Positions 36,522 to 45,238 of a stretch of DNA of 64,000 nt are shown here, one piece after another. Source of the stretch: Bacilli bacterium (GTDB taxonomy: Bacteria; Bacillota_I; Bacilli_A; RF39; UBA660). A program made the translations under genes and the position numbers. The stretch lies in NCBI GenBank assembly GCA_900769635.1, contig CAAGHJ010000014.1, positions 1 to 64,000 on the forward strand. Reading direction: 5' to 3'. How positions within the stretch are numbered: the stretch's first letter is position 1; each line of letters opens with the position of its first letter. Under the pieces are notes generated by a model. That model was given only the letters and a program-made list of their open reading frames with translations, searched no databases and was not told where the DNA came from.

Positions 36522-36870
36522 ATTAAATAACAAAGGGCAAGTCCTCGTACTCTTTATAATTCTCCTTCCCATAATAATATTCATACTATTTATTGTCGTT
36601 GATATCGGTAATACCTATCTAAAAAAACAAGAACTATGTTCCATTACTAGAGATGCCATTACCTATCTAAAAGACGGAAAAGAAGAAAAACAAGTACTAG
36701 ATCTAATTAAAGAAAATAACCCCAATATAAAAGCCACTATCCAAGATAATACCATAACATCAACTCTCGAAGTAAAAGGCGTAATCAAAATGTATGACCT
36801 AAATATCTTTGAAGTAAATTGCAGCTATAAAATAGAAAACAATAAAATAAGGAGGATAACAAATGAATAA
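36514..36870 (+). CDS. Second TadE/TadG-like minor pilin
   Basis: 118 residues, with the same leader layout as the preceding gene: LNNKGQVLVLFIILLPIIIFILFIVVDIGNTY. The Glu of the leader is replaced by Leu. It has two Cys in the exported part. Overlaps both neighbours by eight bases, so it is coupled within the Tad operon. Confidence 0.75.
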   Translation: MTKLNNKGQVLVLFIILLPIIIFILFIVVDIGNTYLKKQELCSITRDAITYLKDGKEEKQVLDLIKENNPNIKATIQDNTITSTLEVKGVIKMYDLNIFEVNCSYKIENNKIRRITNE

Positions 36871-37639
36871 CGGTAAAATAATAAGCATTTCTTCAGTAAA
36901 AGGAGGAGTAGGGAAAAGCACTATAACAACAATGCTTGCAGGACTATATTTCCAAATGAAGAAAAAAGTCCTTATCATCGATATGGATCTATATTCCGGA
37001 AGTATAGGAGTACTACTCGATATCCAAAATAAAAAAGATATCTTTATGATGATTGATGCCCTAAGTAATAACCGCTCCCTCGAATTAAAAGACTATGTAA
37101 CACCATATAACAAAGGAATAGATATCTTGCCAGCTCCCAAAGACCCCCGTGGGGCACTAAAAATAGAAAGCAAGTATATACCCCTCATTCTCGATATAGC
37201 TAAAAGACAGTACGATATAGTACTCGTCGATACTAACCATATCTTAGACGCCGTAAACTTAGCCATTCTTGATAACTCCTATATGACCCTTTTTGTCATA
37301 ACTAACGATGTTGCAGATCTAAAAAATATGAAAAGCCTAATGAGTATCTTCAAAGATACAGATAAAGAAAACTATCTAACCCTTTTAAACAATTCCCGTG
37401 ATACAGGTAAAGATTACCTAACAAAGTTCGATATCCGTAACATAATAAAAACCAATATCGATTACACAATATCCAAAAACTTCTATATAAAAAACATCGA
37501 TAAATACGTACTAAAAGGAGAAATACTAACCCTAAATTCAGCAATAATAAAATTCCATTCCGGTGATATATCCAATATGAAAAAAATGGCCACAGACCTA
37601 ATAAGTGATACCCATAAAGGAGGAAAGAAAGATGACTAA
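36863..37639 (+). CDS. CpaE/TadZ-like MinD-type ATPase
   Basis: 258 residues. Deviant Walker A KGGVGKSTITT at residue 13 and DMDLYSGSIGVLL show the ParA/MinD fold; VLVDTNHILD is the Walker B region. It lacks the N-terminal receiver-like domain of CpaE. In Tad systems this protein places the machine in the cell. AGGAGGATAACAA before the start; overlaps the next gene by eight bases. Confidence 0.85.
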   Translation: MNNGKIISISSVKGGVGKSTITTMLAGLYFQMKKKVLIIDMDLYSGSIGVLLDIQNKKDIFMMIDALSNNRSLELKDYVTPYNKGIDILPAPKDPRGALKIESKYIPLILDIAKRQYDIVLVDTNHILDAVNLAILDNSYMTLFVITNDVADLKNMKSLMSIFKDTDKENYLTLLNNSRDTGKDYLTKFDIRNIIKTNIDYTISKNFYIKNIDKYVLKGEILTLNSAIIKFHSGDISNMKKMATDLISDTHKGGKKDD

Positions 37640-38957
37640 AAAAACCCTAACAGACGCTTTTGAAGTAAAACAAACTACTGTAGATACCAAAAATATAAAA
37701 GACTATGACATCTTTCCCGATAAAAGCCTTCTTGATAAATTAAGAACCAAAATAATCCAAAACCTAATCGATGATAACATCCCCTCTGATAAACAATTAG
37801 AACAATACATAAACGATGAAATAGATACCGTCCTAGAAGGCTATGACCTAACATACTTAGAAAGAAGCCATATCTTTAATCTCATACAAAACGAAATAAA
37901 CGGTTACGGTCCCATTACTGACCTCTTAGAAAATGACGAAATAACAGAAATAATGGTTAACGGATGTAATGAAATATATATAGAAATAGACGGAAAAATA
38001 GTCAAAGAAGAATCCGTATCCTTTATAAACGATACCCATATAGTAAGAACCATCCAAAGAATAGTTGAACCCCTAGGAAGAACAATCGATGCCGCTAACC
38101 CAATGGTTGATGCTAGACTAAGAGATGGATCCCGTCTAAATGCTATCATTCCCCCCTTATCCCTAAAAGGCCCCGTACTTACCATAAGAAAGTTCAATAA
38201 AAATCTCGAAACAATCGAAGATCTACTTCGCAAAGGAACCCTTACAACCTATATGGCCCGCTTTTTAGAAGCAGCCGTTGAAGCTAAACTAAACATAATA
38301 ATAAGCGGAGGAACCGGTACCGGAAAAACCACACTATTAAATATATTAAGTAGTTTTATTGGTAGCGAAGAAAGAATAATCACTATCGAAGATGCTGCCG
38401 AACTAAAACTCCACCAAAATCACGTTATAAGTCTCGAAACCCGTCTAACTAACTACGAAAAAGAAGGAGAAGTAACCATTAGAGACCTCGTAAGAAACTC
38501 CCTTAGAATGAGACCCGATAGAATAATAGTAGGGGAAGTACGTGGTAAAGAAGCCTTCGATATGATGCAAGCAATGAATACCGGTCACGAAGGATCCCTT
38601 ACAACAATCCATTCCAATAACCCCATCGATGCCATAAACAGATTAGAAACCCTAATCCTAATGAACGAAATGGAACTCCCCGTATCCGCAGTAAGAGGTT
38701 ACATCAACGGAGCCATAAACTTAATTGTCCAAATAGATAGAATGAACGATGGAAAAAGAAAAATAACCTCCATATCCGAGGTCGTAGGAATGAAAAAAGA
38801 CGAAATAGAACTAAAAGAAATATTCGCTTTCAAACAAAAAGGCGTTGCTTCTGACGGTTCCGCAATAGGTGAATTCATAATGTATAAATACACTCCAAAA
38901 GTATATGACAAAATGAAACGAAAAGGAATAATTTTGGGTGATATATTCCCAGAATAA
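37632..38957 (+). CDS. tadA: Tad pilus ATPase TadA/CpaF
   Basis: 441-residue secretion ATPase powering Tad pilus assembly. N-terminal all-helical domain; [20 protein letters not shown]; Walker [12 protein letters not shown] at about residue 230; [22 protein letters not shown] and [14 protein letters not shown] give Asp and His boxes. Start inside the end of the previous gene with GGAGGAAAG; the longer frame from 37605 is not needed. Confidence 0.94.
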   Translation: MTKKTLTDAFEVKQTTVDTKNIKDYDIFPDKSLLDKLRTKIIQNLIDDNIPSDKQLEQYINDEIDTVLEGYDLTYLERSHIFNLIQNEINGYGPITDLLENDEITEIMVNGCNEIYIEIDGKIVKEESVSFINDTHIVRTIQRIVEPLGRTIDAANPMVDARLRDGSRLNAIIPPLSLKGPVLTIRKFNKNLETIEDLLRKGTLTTYMARFLEAAVEAKLNIIISGGTGTGKTTLLNILSSFIGSEERIITIEDAAELKLHQNHVISLETRLTNYEKEGEVTIRDLVRNSLRMRPDRIIVGEVRGKEAFDMMQAMNTGHEGSLTTIHSNNPIDAINRLETLILMNEMELPVSAVRGYINGAINLIVQIDRMNDGKRKITSISEVVGMKKDEIELKEIFAFKQKGVASDGSAIGEFIMYKYTPKVYDKMKRKGIILGDIFPE

Positions 38958-38973
38958 AGAAAGGAGGTAACTT

Positions 38974-39951
38974 ATGCTCTTTATTATCCAAGTAATAATC
39001 ATACTAATACTATTCAGTTTAATAATATATATGCTAAAATACAATATCTCTCTCAAAAACGAACGAAGAATAGGTAAGTATTCCATAGAACCCATTAAAG
39101 TAAATAGCGAGAGCATCTATGACAAGATTGCCCATAAATACACAAGTTTCCAAAAAAAACTACGTCCCCTTGTAAGTAAAATATTCAAAAGACACTTAAA
39201 AAGATACGAAAAATACGAAGTAGCAAGCAAAGACATTAAAGCTGTCGACTACGTAACAACAAAAATAATAATAAGCATAAGCTTTGCCCTCCTCACTACC
39301 TTTGCCCTTGTTCTCCAAAGTAGGGTAATGTCCCTTTTTGAACTAATAATATACCTAATATTCGGCTTTTATATCTTTGATATCATCCTAAATCGAAAAG
39401 AAAAGAACGATAAAAAGAAAATCGAAAACCAACTACTAAGAGGAATAATAATAATGAATAACGCTTTCAAAGCCGGTAATAGCACTATTCAAGCCCTAAA
39501 AATAGCTTGTGATGAACTACCCGAACCCATAAAAGGTGAGTTCAGTAAAATGTATAAAGAAATGTGTTATGGCCTCTCCGTTGAAGTAGTCTTTGACCGT
39601 TTTGCCAAAAGAGTAGACCTTGAAGAAGCCAAATACATATCATCTTCTCTTATAATACTAAATAAAACCGGAGGAAATATAATAAACGTCTTTTCTTCCA
39701 TAGAACGAACCCTCTATGATAAAAAGAAACTAAGAGAAGAACAAAAGAGCCTCATCGTAAGCAGTGATATGGTCGTAAAAGTCCTCTTTTGCCTTCCCAT
39801 AATATTCGTAGGAATTATCTATCTATTAAGTCCTGACTATTTCAGTGTCCTATTTAATAGCATTCTCGGTTACCTAGTTCTCGGAATAATGCTTATAATG
39901 TTTATAATCTATGTAATATTACTAAGAAAAATATTGAAAGTAAAGGTGTAG
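38974..39951 (+). CDS. tadB: Tad inner-membrane platform protein TadB
   Basis: 325 residues of the T2SS-F (GspF-like) family. An N-terminal helix and two more pairs of membrane helices surround the conserved cytosolic region GNSTIQALKIACDELPEPI ... NKTGGNIINVFSS. It forms the membrane platform with TadC. AAGGAGG start, 16 bases after the ATPase. Confidence 0.88.
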   Translation: MLFIIQVIIILILFSLIIYMLKYNISLKNERRIGKYSIEPIKVNSESIYDKIAHKYTSFQKKLRPLVSKIFKRHLKRYEKYEVASKDIKAVDYVTTKIIISISFALLTTFALVLQSRVMSLFELIIYLIFGFYIFDIILNRKEKNDKKKIENQLLRGIIIMNNAFKAGNSTIQALKIACDELPEPIKGEFSKMYKEMCYGLSVEVVFDRFAKRVDLEEAKYISSSLIILNKTGGNIINVFSSIERTLYDKKKLREEQKSLIVSSDMVVKVLFCLPIIFVGIIYLLSPDYFSVLFNSILGYLVLGIMLIMFIIYVILLRKILKVKV

Positions 39952-39953
39952 TT

Positions 39954-40652
39954 ATGAAAGAAAATACATTTGCAAAAAAAATATATACCAAGAAAATAGT
40001 AGATAGAACCAGCAAAAAAATAAAAACCCTCGGACTAACAGCCACAATGGATACCTATACATTTCTCAATCTAAAACTATTCACCTCTATCATAATATTC
40101 TTTATATTTCTATATATCCTCGATTTAGGCTATATATTTGCTCCCATATTTACCTTTATATACTTCTATCTCTTTGAAAAAATCCTCTTAGATAACAAAA
40201 TAAAACAAAGAGAAATCAAACTAGAAAGTGAAGCTATCCATTTCTTTGAAGTCCTAACCCTATCTATCGAAACCGGAAGAAATCTCAAAGAAGGCCTAAG
40301 TGTAACCGTTCGCAGTATGGATACCGATTTAGCAAACGAATTCAAAGAAGCCATTCGTGAAGTAGACTATGGCAAAAGCCTCACGGAAAGCCTAAACAGT
40401 ATGCCCGAACGAATACCAAGTGAAAGCATCAATAACATTATATTAACCCTAACCGAAGCCGGTCAATTCGGAAGTAGCATTATTGAAACCCTAAATAATC
40501 AAGTAAGCTATCTAAGAGAAAAACGCAAAATGGAAGTCAAAGCCCAAATATCTAAAATGCCCATTAAAATAAGCATTATCTCGGTCCTATTTTTCATCCC
40601 ATTATTACTTCTAATCATTTTAGGACCCATCATATTAAATTATATAAGTTAA
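39954..40652 (+). CDS. tadC: Tad platform protein TadC
   Basis: 232 residues, T2SS-F family. Two N-terminal membrane helices (TSIIIFFIFLYILDL, IFAPIFTFIYFYLF), conserved SIETGRNLKEGL and TEAGQFGSSIIETLNNQV, and a C-terminal membrane helix. Starts two bases after tadB stops. Shorter than many TadC proteins. Last gene of the assembly block; the following pilin-like gene has its own promoter. Confidence 0.86.
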   Translation: MKENTFAKKIYTKKIVDRTSKKIKTLGLTATMDTYTFLNLKLFTSIIIFFIFLYILDLGYIFAPIFTFIYFYLFEKILLDNKIKQREIKLESEAIHFFEVLTLSIETGRNLKEGLSVTVRSMDTDLANEFKEAIREVDYGKSLTESLNSMPERIPSESINNIILTLTEAGQFGSSIIETLNNQVSYLREKRKMEVKAQISKMPIKISIISVLFFIPLLLLIILGPIILNYIS

Positions 40653-40716
40653 TATAAAATTGCCCTATCGGGGGTAATAATAAAAATAACATTCTATACA
40701 AAATACACAAAAACTA

Positions 40717-40745
40717 TTGATTTTTATTTCAATTTTTGATATCAT
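40717..40745 (+). promoter_or_regulatory. Promoter of TasA/pilin-like gene
   Basis: TTGATT, 17 bases, TATCAT with extended TGA. A GC-rich mini-palindrome (CCCTATCGGGGG) lies at 40662-40674. Confidence 0.65.
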
Positions 40746-40773
40746 TAAATCATAAAGAATAGGAGGATATAAA

Positions 40774-41466
40774 ATGAACAAAGAAGAAAGAAGAGAAAAC
40801 GGACAAGGAATATTTTTTGGAGTAATAGGAGTAGCTACTCTAATAATAGCAATGATAGGAGCAACCCTAGCATACTTTACAGCAACAGCCAAAAGTGAAG
40901 AAGGAGCCGTAAGTGCAAAAGCAGCAGCAGTTGCCATTAAATACTCAGATAGCCAAGTAGTAAAAGCCGATTCACTTATCCCTGCCTCTGAAGACGTAGC
41001 AAAAACAGCATATCAATATAATTTAGATGAAAGTGAGGAAACAACTCAGTGCTTAGATAAACATGGCAGACAAGTATGTAGTGTATACCACTTTGAAGTA
41101 GAAAACCAAGGAACAGAAACATCAATTACAGGTAACTTCACTATTGTAAAAAACGAATTCACAAACCTAAAATATATGGTATATGATGTAACAGCCGGAA
41201 CTCCAACCGAAGTAGTAGCAACTTCTCCATTATCAGCTCAAGCATCACAAACAGTATCTATCTTTGGTTTAACAAGTGGAGGACAATTAAAACAAGAAAC
41301 CATACCAGCTTCAACTACTAAAAAATACGATGTAGTTATATATCTATTTAATATGGATTCAGCTCAAGATGAAGAACAAGGAAAAGAATTCTCAGCAACA
41401 GCATCTATCGATGTAGCTGGAATACAAGCTGATAGCAACGGACAAATCTATGGAGAAAAACACTAA
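40774..41466 (+). CDS. TasA-like secreted fibre or Tad-associated pilin
   Basis: 230 residues. After a charged 13-residue leader comes one helix, GIFFGVIGVATLIIAMIGATLAYFTATAK, then a beta-rich exported domain with two Cys (QCLDKHGRQVC). AYFT...S..G...A resembles the processing site of TasA/CalY proteins. The end (DSAQDEEQGKEFSATASIDVAG) matches the protein at 11841. Just after the Tad operon it could be the pilus subunit, since no classical Flp pilin is present. Strong AGGAGG and its own promoter suggest high expression. Confidence 0.55.
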   Translation: MNKEERRENGQGIFFGVIGVATLIIAMIGATLAYFTATAKSEEGAVSAKAAAVAIKYSDSQVVKADSLIPASEDVAKTAYQYNLDESEETTQCLDKHGRQVCSVYHFEVENQGTETSITGNFTIVKNEFTNLKYMVYDVTAGTPTEVVATSPLSAQASQTVSIFGLTSGGQLKQETIPASTTKKYDVVIYLFNMDSAQDEEQGKEFSATASIDVAGIQADSNGQIYGEKH

Positions 41467-41490
41467 TAAAAATTAAATATAACTAAAAAT

Positions 41491-41516
41491 AAAGGTAACT
41501 AAACTTACCTTTTTTC
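41491..41516 (+). terminator. Terminator of TasA/pilin-like gene
   Basis: AAGGTAA pairs with TTACCTT, then T run. Confidence 0.8.
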
Positions 41517-41537
41517 TTTATTTTAACCACTCGTAGA

Positions 41538-41565
41538 GCATAATTTCTTCCCCATAACATATAAT
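41538..41565 (+). promoter_or_regulatory. Candidate sigma-E promoter of spoIVF
   Basis: GCATAAT, about 14 bases, CATATAAT. This resembles the mother-cell sigma-E pattern, which drives spoIVF in Bacillus. The match is tentative. Confidence 0.35.
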
Positions 41566-41580
41566 ATATCGGTGATAATA

Positions 41581-42177
41581 ATGGACAAAAAAGATATAGA
41601 AAAGTACATAAAAAAAATTAACAAGACACCCAAAACAAAGCCCCCCCTTTTAACAAGAATACTAACCAAAATCCTTGTTTGTCTAGTTCTCTTCCTCTCT
41701 ATTTCCATACTCTATAAAACAAACCCAACTTTTCAAGAAAACTTTACCAAAAACTTCTATAAAAATATAAACTTTGCTAAAGTCAAAAAACTATATAACA
41801 AATACTTAGGAGGTATCTTTCCTCTTGAAAAATTTCCCACTAAAACCGAAACCGTATTCAGTGAAAAACTAAAATATATATCAAAGGAGCCCTATAAAGA
41901 CGGTGTCAAATTAGAAGTCGATAACAACTATTTAGTACCCACTATAAATTCAGGAATGGTAGCCTTTATTGGAGATAAAGAAGACTACGGAAAAACCATT
42001 ATAATAAAAGGAGAAGACGGCATCGATATATGGTATGCAGGCATAAATAACCCTGCCGTGAAACTATATGACTATGTTGAAAAAGGAACATTCCTCGGTG
42101 AAACCACCACTAACACTCTATATCTAGTTTTTAGCAAAGACTCCGAAATACTAAACTATGAAAAACATCTCGATTAA
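41581..42177 (+). CDS. spoIVFA: SpoIVFA, regulator of intramembrane protease
   Basis: 198 residues. One membrane helix (ILTKILVCLVLFLSISILY) and a C-terminal LytM/M23-like domain (PTINSGMVAFIGDKEDYGKT ... YDYVEKGTFLGETTT). The zinc-binding His residues of true M23 peptidases are absent, as in SpoIVFA, which inhibits SpoIVFB until signalled from the forespore. The order with spoIVFB, rplU, prp and rpmA equals that of Bacillus, which supports the call. GGTGATAATA precedes the ATG at 41581. Confidence 0.85.
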   Translation: MDKKDIEKYIKKINKTPKTKPPLLTRILTKILVCLVLFLSISILYKTNPTFQENFTKNFYKNINFAKVKKLYNKYLGGIFPLEKFPTKTETVFSEKLKYISKEPYKDGVKLEVDNNYLVPTINSGMVAFIGDKEDYGKTIIIKGEDGIDIWYAGINNPAVKLYDYVEKGTFLGETTTNTLYLVFSKDSEILNYEKHLD

Positions 42178-42931
42178 GTTCCATTCCACTTTCCTAATAA
42201 TGGCCCTCGGCTTTGTTTTAACAGGATACTTCGTAAACCTTCTAATTCTCCTTAATATAATACTAGTCCACGAACTAGGACATTACATCATCTGTTTAAT
42301 CAAAAAATATCCAGTAAAAAACCTAACTATTTATCCCTTCGGGGGCCTCTTAAAAATAGAAGAATTTATAAATAGAGATATAGATGACGAATTACTATTA
42401 GCAACTATGGGTATAATATTCCAGTCTCTATATTTTTTAATTATCCATTATCTGTATATACACGCAATAGTAAGAGAATACATCTATGATATTTACAAAA
42501 TCTACAATTATAGTATCCTTGTATTTAATATATTACCAATCTATCCCTTAGACGGAGCCAAAATCCTAAATCTCCTCTTATCAAAGAAACTAAGTTATAA
42601 ACTATCCAATAACATAACCATATACATTTCCCTTATAACCTTACTCATAATGATGATTATAGGCTATTACAAATTAAACTATACCTATATATTAGTATTA
42701 ATAACCCTATCAATAAATATATATACCTTTTATAAGAAAAGAGAATACCTCTTTTACCGTTTTCTCCTTGAAAGATATCTCTATAACATAACTTATAATG
42801 ACATTAAAGTAATAACAAAAAAAGAAAAAATGCACAAAAACACAACCCATATCATAAAAACTGCTCAAAAATACCTTCCTGAGGCCAAGTATTTAAAAAA
42901 ACTATTTGACAAAGCCCATAATATATGGTAA
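42158..42931 (+). CDS. spoIVFB: SpoIVFB, site-2 protease for pro-sigma-K
   Basis: 257 residues, M50-type intramembrane metalloprotease. HELGH within IILVHELGHYIICL is the zinc motif and NILPIYPLDGAKIL holds the third ligand Asp. Several membrane helices. It releases sigma-K from its precursor in the mother cell. Overlaps spoIVFA by 20 bases without a clear Shine-Dalgarno, so it is coupled. Its stop codon lies inside the -10 box of the next promoter. Confidence 0.92.
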   Translation: MKNISIKFHSTFLIMALGFVLTGYFVNLLILLNIILVHELGHYIICLIKKYPVKNLTIYPFGGLLKIEEFINRDIDDELLLATMGIIFQSLYFLIIHYLYIHAIVREYIYDIYKIYNYSILVFNILPIYPLDGAKILNLLLSKKLSYKLSNNITIYISLITLLIMMIIGYYKLNYTYILVLITLSINIYTFYKKREYLFYRFLLERYLYNITYNDIKVITKKEKMHKNTTHIIKTAQKYLPEAKYLKKLFDKAHNIW

Positions 42932-42934
42932 AAT
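42906..42934 (+). promoter_or_regulatory. Promoter of rplU operon inside spoIVFB end
   Basis: TTGACA, 17 bases, TAAAAT with extended TGG. The whole promoter lies in the last 26 bases of spoIVFB, and the stop TAA is the start of the -10 box. Confidence 0.8.
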
Positions 42935-42940
42935 TGGATA

Positions 42941-43035
42941 TGTTTGTAAGACCTCTTAGTTGTTCATACAACCGCACTAAAAAGGTATAAACCATATAGG
43001 TACCTTCAAGGCGAGTCTTATAATAAAATGTAAGG
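42941..43035 (+). promoter_or_regulatory. Ribosomal protein L21 leader
   Basis: A structured 5' leader just before rplU. TAAGAC (42947-42952) pairs with GTCTTA (43015-43020) as the closing stem. AAGGTA (42982-42987) pairs with TACCTT (43001-43006), and GTTG/CAAC forms a small hairpin. Position and layout match the Firmicutes L21 leader class, thought to give autoregulation by L21. Confidence 0.75.
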
Positions 43036-43044
43036 AGGTAAGAA

Positions 43045-43344
43045 ATGAAAGCTATTATCGAAACAGGTGGAAAACAATACTACGTTAGTGAAGGCGATGT
43101 AATTTATATCGAAAAACTAGATGCCGAAGAAGGAAAAGAAGTTGTATTTGACAAAGTCCTTATGGCAGATGGAGTAGTAGGAAACCCTTATGTAAAAGGT
43201 GCAAAAGTTGTTGGAGTTGTAGAAAAACAAGGAAAAGCCAAGAAGATAACAATATTTAGATATAAACAAAAGAAAAGATCTACAAGAAAAAAACAAGGTC
43301 ACCGTCAACCATATACCAAAGTTACTATTAAATCAGTAAAATAG
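43045..43344 (+). CDS. rplU: 50S ribosomal protein L21
   Basis: 99 residues. [25 protein letters not shown] and the basic tail [20 protein letters not shown] are diagnostic. First gene of rplU-prp-rpmA. AAGGAGG start. Confidence 0.98.
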   Translation: MKAIIETGGKQYYVSEGDVIYIEKLDAEEGKEVVFDKVLMADGVVGNPYVKGAKVVGVVEKQGKAKKITIFRYKQKKRSTRKKQGHRQPYTKVTIKSVK

Positions 43345-43351
43345 GTGAATT

Positions 43352-43645
43352 ATGATAAAAGTATATAATTATAAAGACAAAATAACCATAAGTGGTCACG
43401 CGAGTTATAATGAGAAAGGACAAGATATAGTTTGTTCTTCTGTAAGTAGCATTGTAATGACTACAATTAATGCTATAAATAACCTTGAAGAAGGTGCAAT
43501 AAAAAGTGTTGTAAAGGAAGGTTATACGGAGATAATTATTCTAAAAAATTCCCTTATAGTAACAAAACTATTAGAAAATATGATTAATTGTTTAAAATCA
43601 GTAGAAAAAAATTATCCAAAAAATATAAAAGTTAAGGAGGAATAA
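43352..43645 (+). CDS. prp: L27-processing cysteine protease Prp
   Basis: 97 residues, YsxB/Prp family. The catalytic His and Cys are in [22 protein letters not shown]. It cuts the N-terminal extension from L27, encoded next, before ribosome assembly. AGGTGAATT start. Confidence 0.94.
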   Translation: MIKVYNYKDKITISGHASYNEKGQDIVCSSVSSIVMTTINAINNLEEGAIKSVVKEGYTEIIILKNSLIVTKLLENMINCLKSVEKNYPKNIKVKEE

Positions 43646-43646
43646 T

Positions 43647-43937
43647 ATGGCTAAGTTCTTAGAATTAGATATACAATTATTTGCTCATAAAAAAGGACAA
43701 TCATCTACATCAAACGGTAGAGATTCAGCAGGTCGTAGACTTGGAGCAAAAGCCGCAGACGGTGAATACATTTCCGCAGGATCTATAATTTATCGTCAAA
43801 GAGGAACTAAAATACATCCCGGAGAAAACGTAGGAAGAGGAACTGATGATACTCTTTATGCAAAAACATCTGGATATGTAAAATATGAACATTATGGAAA
43901 AGATAGAAAAAAAGTTAGTGTTTATCTCGAAAAATAA
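43647..43937 (+). CDS. rpmA: 50S ribosomal protein L27 with cleavable extension
   Basis: 96 residues. The N-terminus [19 protein letters not shown] has the Firmicutes extension ending LFA, the site cut by Prp. The rest ([34 protein letters not shown]) is standard L27. The cutting site and the protease gene are both preserved, so the processing pathway is intact. Confidence 0.98.
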   Translation: MAKFLELDIQLFAHKKGQSSTSNGRDSAGRRLGAKAADGEYISAGSIIYRQRGTKIHPGENVGRGTDDTLYAKTSGYVKYEHYGKDRKKVSVYLEK

Positions 43938-43949
43938 ACACTAATTTTT
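43917..43949 (+). terminator. Terminator of rplU-prp-rpmA
   Basis: AGTGTTTAT pairs with ATAAACACT across the rpmA stop, then TTTTT. Confidence 0.8.
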
Positions 43950-44006
43950 CTTTACTTTTATAAATTTAAAGTGTATAATAATAATATAAGTAAAGGAGAG
44001 GGAAGT

Positions 44007-45227
44007 ATGTTAAGTTTTTTACTAGCTCTAACCCCCTGTGAACAACCCGATGTATTACAAATAATAAGAATTATAAAAACAATAATGAAAATAATATGTA
44101 TTGTAATACCAATATGCGTTTTCATATTTGTAACCATTGACTTTGCTAAAAATGTCATTGCTTCTGAAGAAAAAGATATAGAAGTAAATAAAAAATTAGC
44201 TCTTAAAAGGATACTAATGGGAGTAGCAGTATTTCTAGTTCCAACTATTGTTATGACAGTAAATAACATACTAGGTTCTCTTGGTGTAAATTATACAGAC
44301 TGTTTAACCAATGCTACTGAAGATGGAATAGGACGAGCTAGAATAAATTACAGTGCTTATCAAAAAACATTAGAACTATCAATCCAAAAAACACTGGAAG
44401 CATCTAAGCAAGAAAAACCATCATCAGGAGAAACAGTTGATAGAAGTAATGGTTTTGGTGAAATGAAAGGCCATAACACTGAAGAATCATCTGGCAATTC
44501 ATCATCAGATACCCCCTCACAAACAGGATCATCTACATACTCAGGTAACAAAATATCTTGGAGTGAAGTAGATGGAAATAAAGTAAGAAGATTCATCCAT
44601 AAAATGGAAGGAACAACAGATACTACCTGTAATAACAATACTGGCTATAAAGTAACGTATGATACCATCGCTAAAAGTGAAACCACAGCTTACGGTATAA
44701 CAAAAAAGTATACTATGAATACAATTCGTAGTTGTAGTAGACTATCAGACAGTGAAAAAAAATACTTTTCTGATTCTAATTTTGTAACAAATGCCTGTAT
44801 ATCAAAAAATATTATGGATAAAGCAGCTGATTGCATATACGACTCTCACGCATCTAGTATTGTTAACACCATTAAAAAAAATTGTGGCAGTGATGTAAAA
44901 TTTACTGAAAATCAGTGGATAGCCATTATGGATGAAGCCAATAGTGGAATAGGTCACGCTACCGAATCATTTAAAAAGTACTGTTCAGCAGTTAAATCAG
45001 GAAAAAACGGAAACGACGCCCTTTTTTGGGAATACTTTAAAAGAAAAAGAATGAACCCAACTTGTGCTTATGTAGCCCGCCGTGATTGTGAAGCAAGATT
45101 ATTCTTTGAGGGTGATGATACTTGTGGAGGACAAAGTCCTTATAATGCAAACTATAAATATAAATACGGTAAATATTTAGATACAAGCGTTTATCGAATA
45201 ACAAAAGACAATACTTGTAAAGGATAG
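44007..45227 (+). CDS. VirB2/TrbC-like anchor fused to GH24 lysozyme-like domain
   Basis: 406 residues. Residues 1-95 hold a Cys-containing start (LTPCEQPDVLQII) and two membrane helices (ICIVIPICVFIFVTIDF, MGVAVFLVPTIVMTVNNI), the layout of TrbC/VirB2 pilin-like proteins. A polar linker (135-185) leads to a lysozyme-like domain. Its landmarks are FIHKMEG with candidate catalytic Glu201, TTAYGIT, DEANSGIG and the GH24-style end VARRDCEARLFFEGD. About ten Cys in this part suggest disulfides outside the membrane. Residues 1-155 are nearly a copy of the next gene. Start at 44007 follows AAAGGAGAGGG. Probable peptidoglycan hydrolase at the cell surface; conjugation-type anchor without a visible T4SS. 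Confidence 0.7.
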   Translation: MLSFLLALTPCEQPDVLQIIRIIKTIMKIICIVIPICVFIFVTIDFAKNVIASEEKDIEVNKKLALKRILMGVAVFLVPTIVMTVNNILGSLGVNYTDCLTNATEDGIGRARINYSAYQKTLELSIQKTLEASKQEKPSSGETVDRSNGFGEMKGHNTEESSGNSSSDTPSQTGSSTYSGNKISWSEVDGNKVRRFIHKMEGTTDTTCNNNTGYKVTYDTIAKSETTAYGITKKYTMNTIRSCSRLSDSEKKYFSDSNFVTNACISKNIMDKAADCIYDSHASSIVNTIKKNCGSDVKFTENQWIAIMDEANSGIGHATESFKKYCSAVKSGKNGNDALFWEYFKRKRMNPTCAYVARRDCEARLFFEGDDTCGGQSPYNANYKYKYGKYLDTSVYRITKDNTCKG

Positions 45228-45238
45228 AAGGAGGAAAT

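Noticed and set aside
36189..40652. Calling the Tad locus a type II secretion system
   Set aside because: TadE leaders, a MinD-type ATPase and short TadB/TadC proteins define Tad; no secretin or GspE/G set is present.
43958..44269. Minus-strand ORF over the anchor region at 44 kb
   Set aside because: It is opposite the conserved two-helix segment, without a ribosome binding site.
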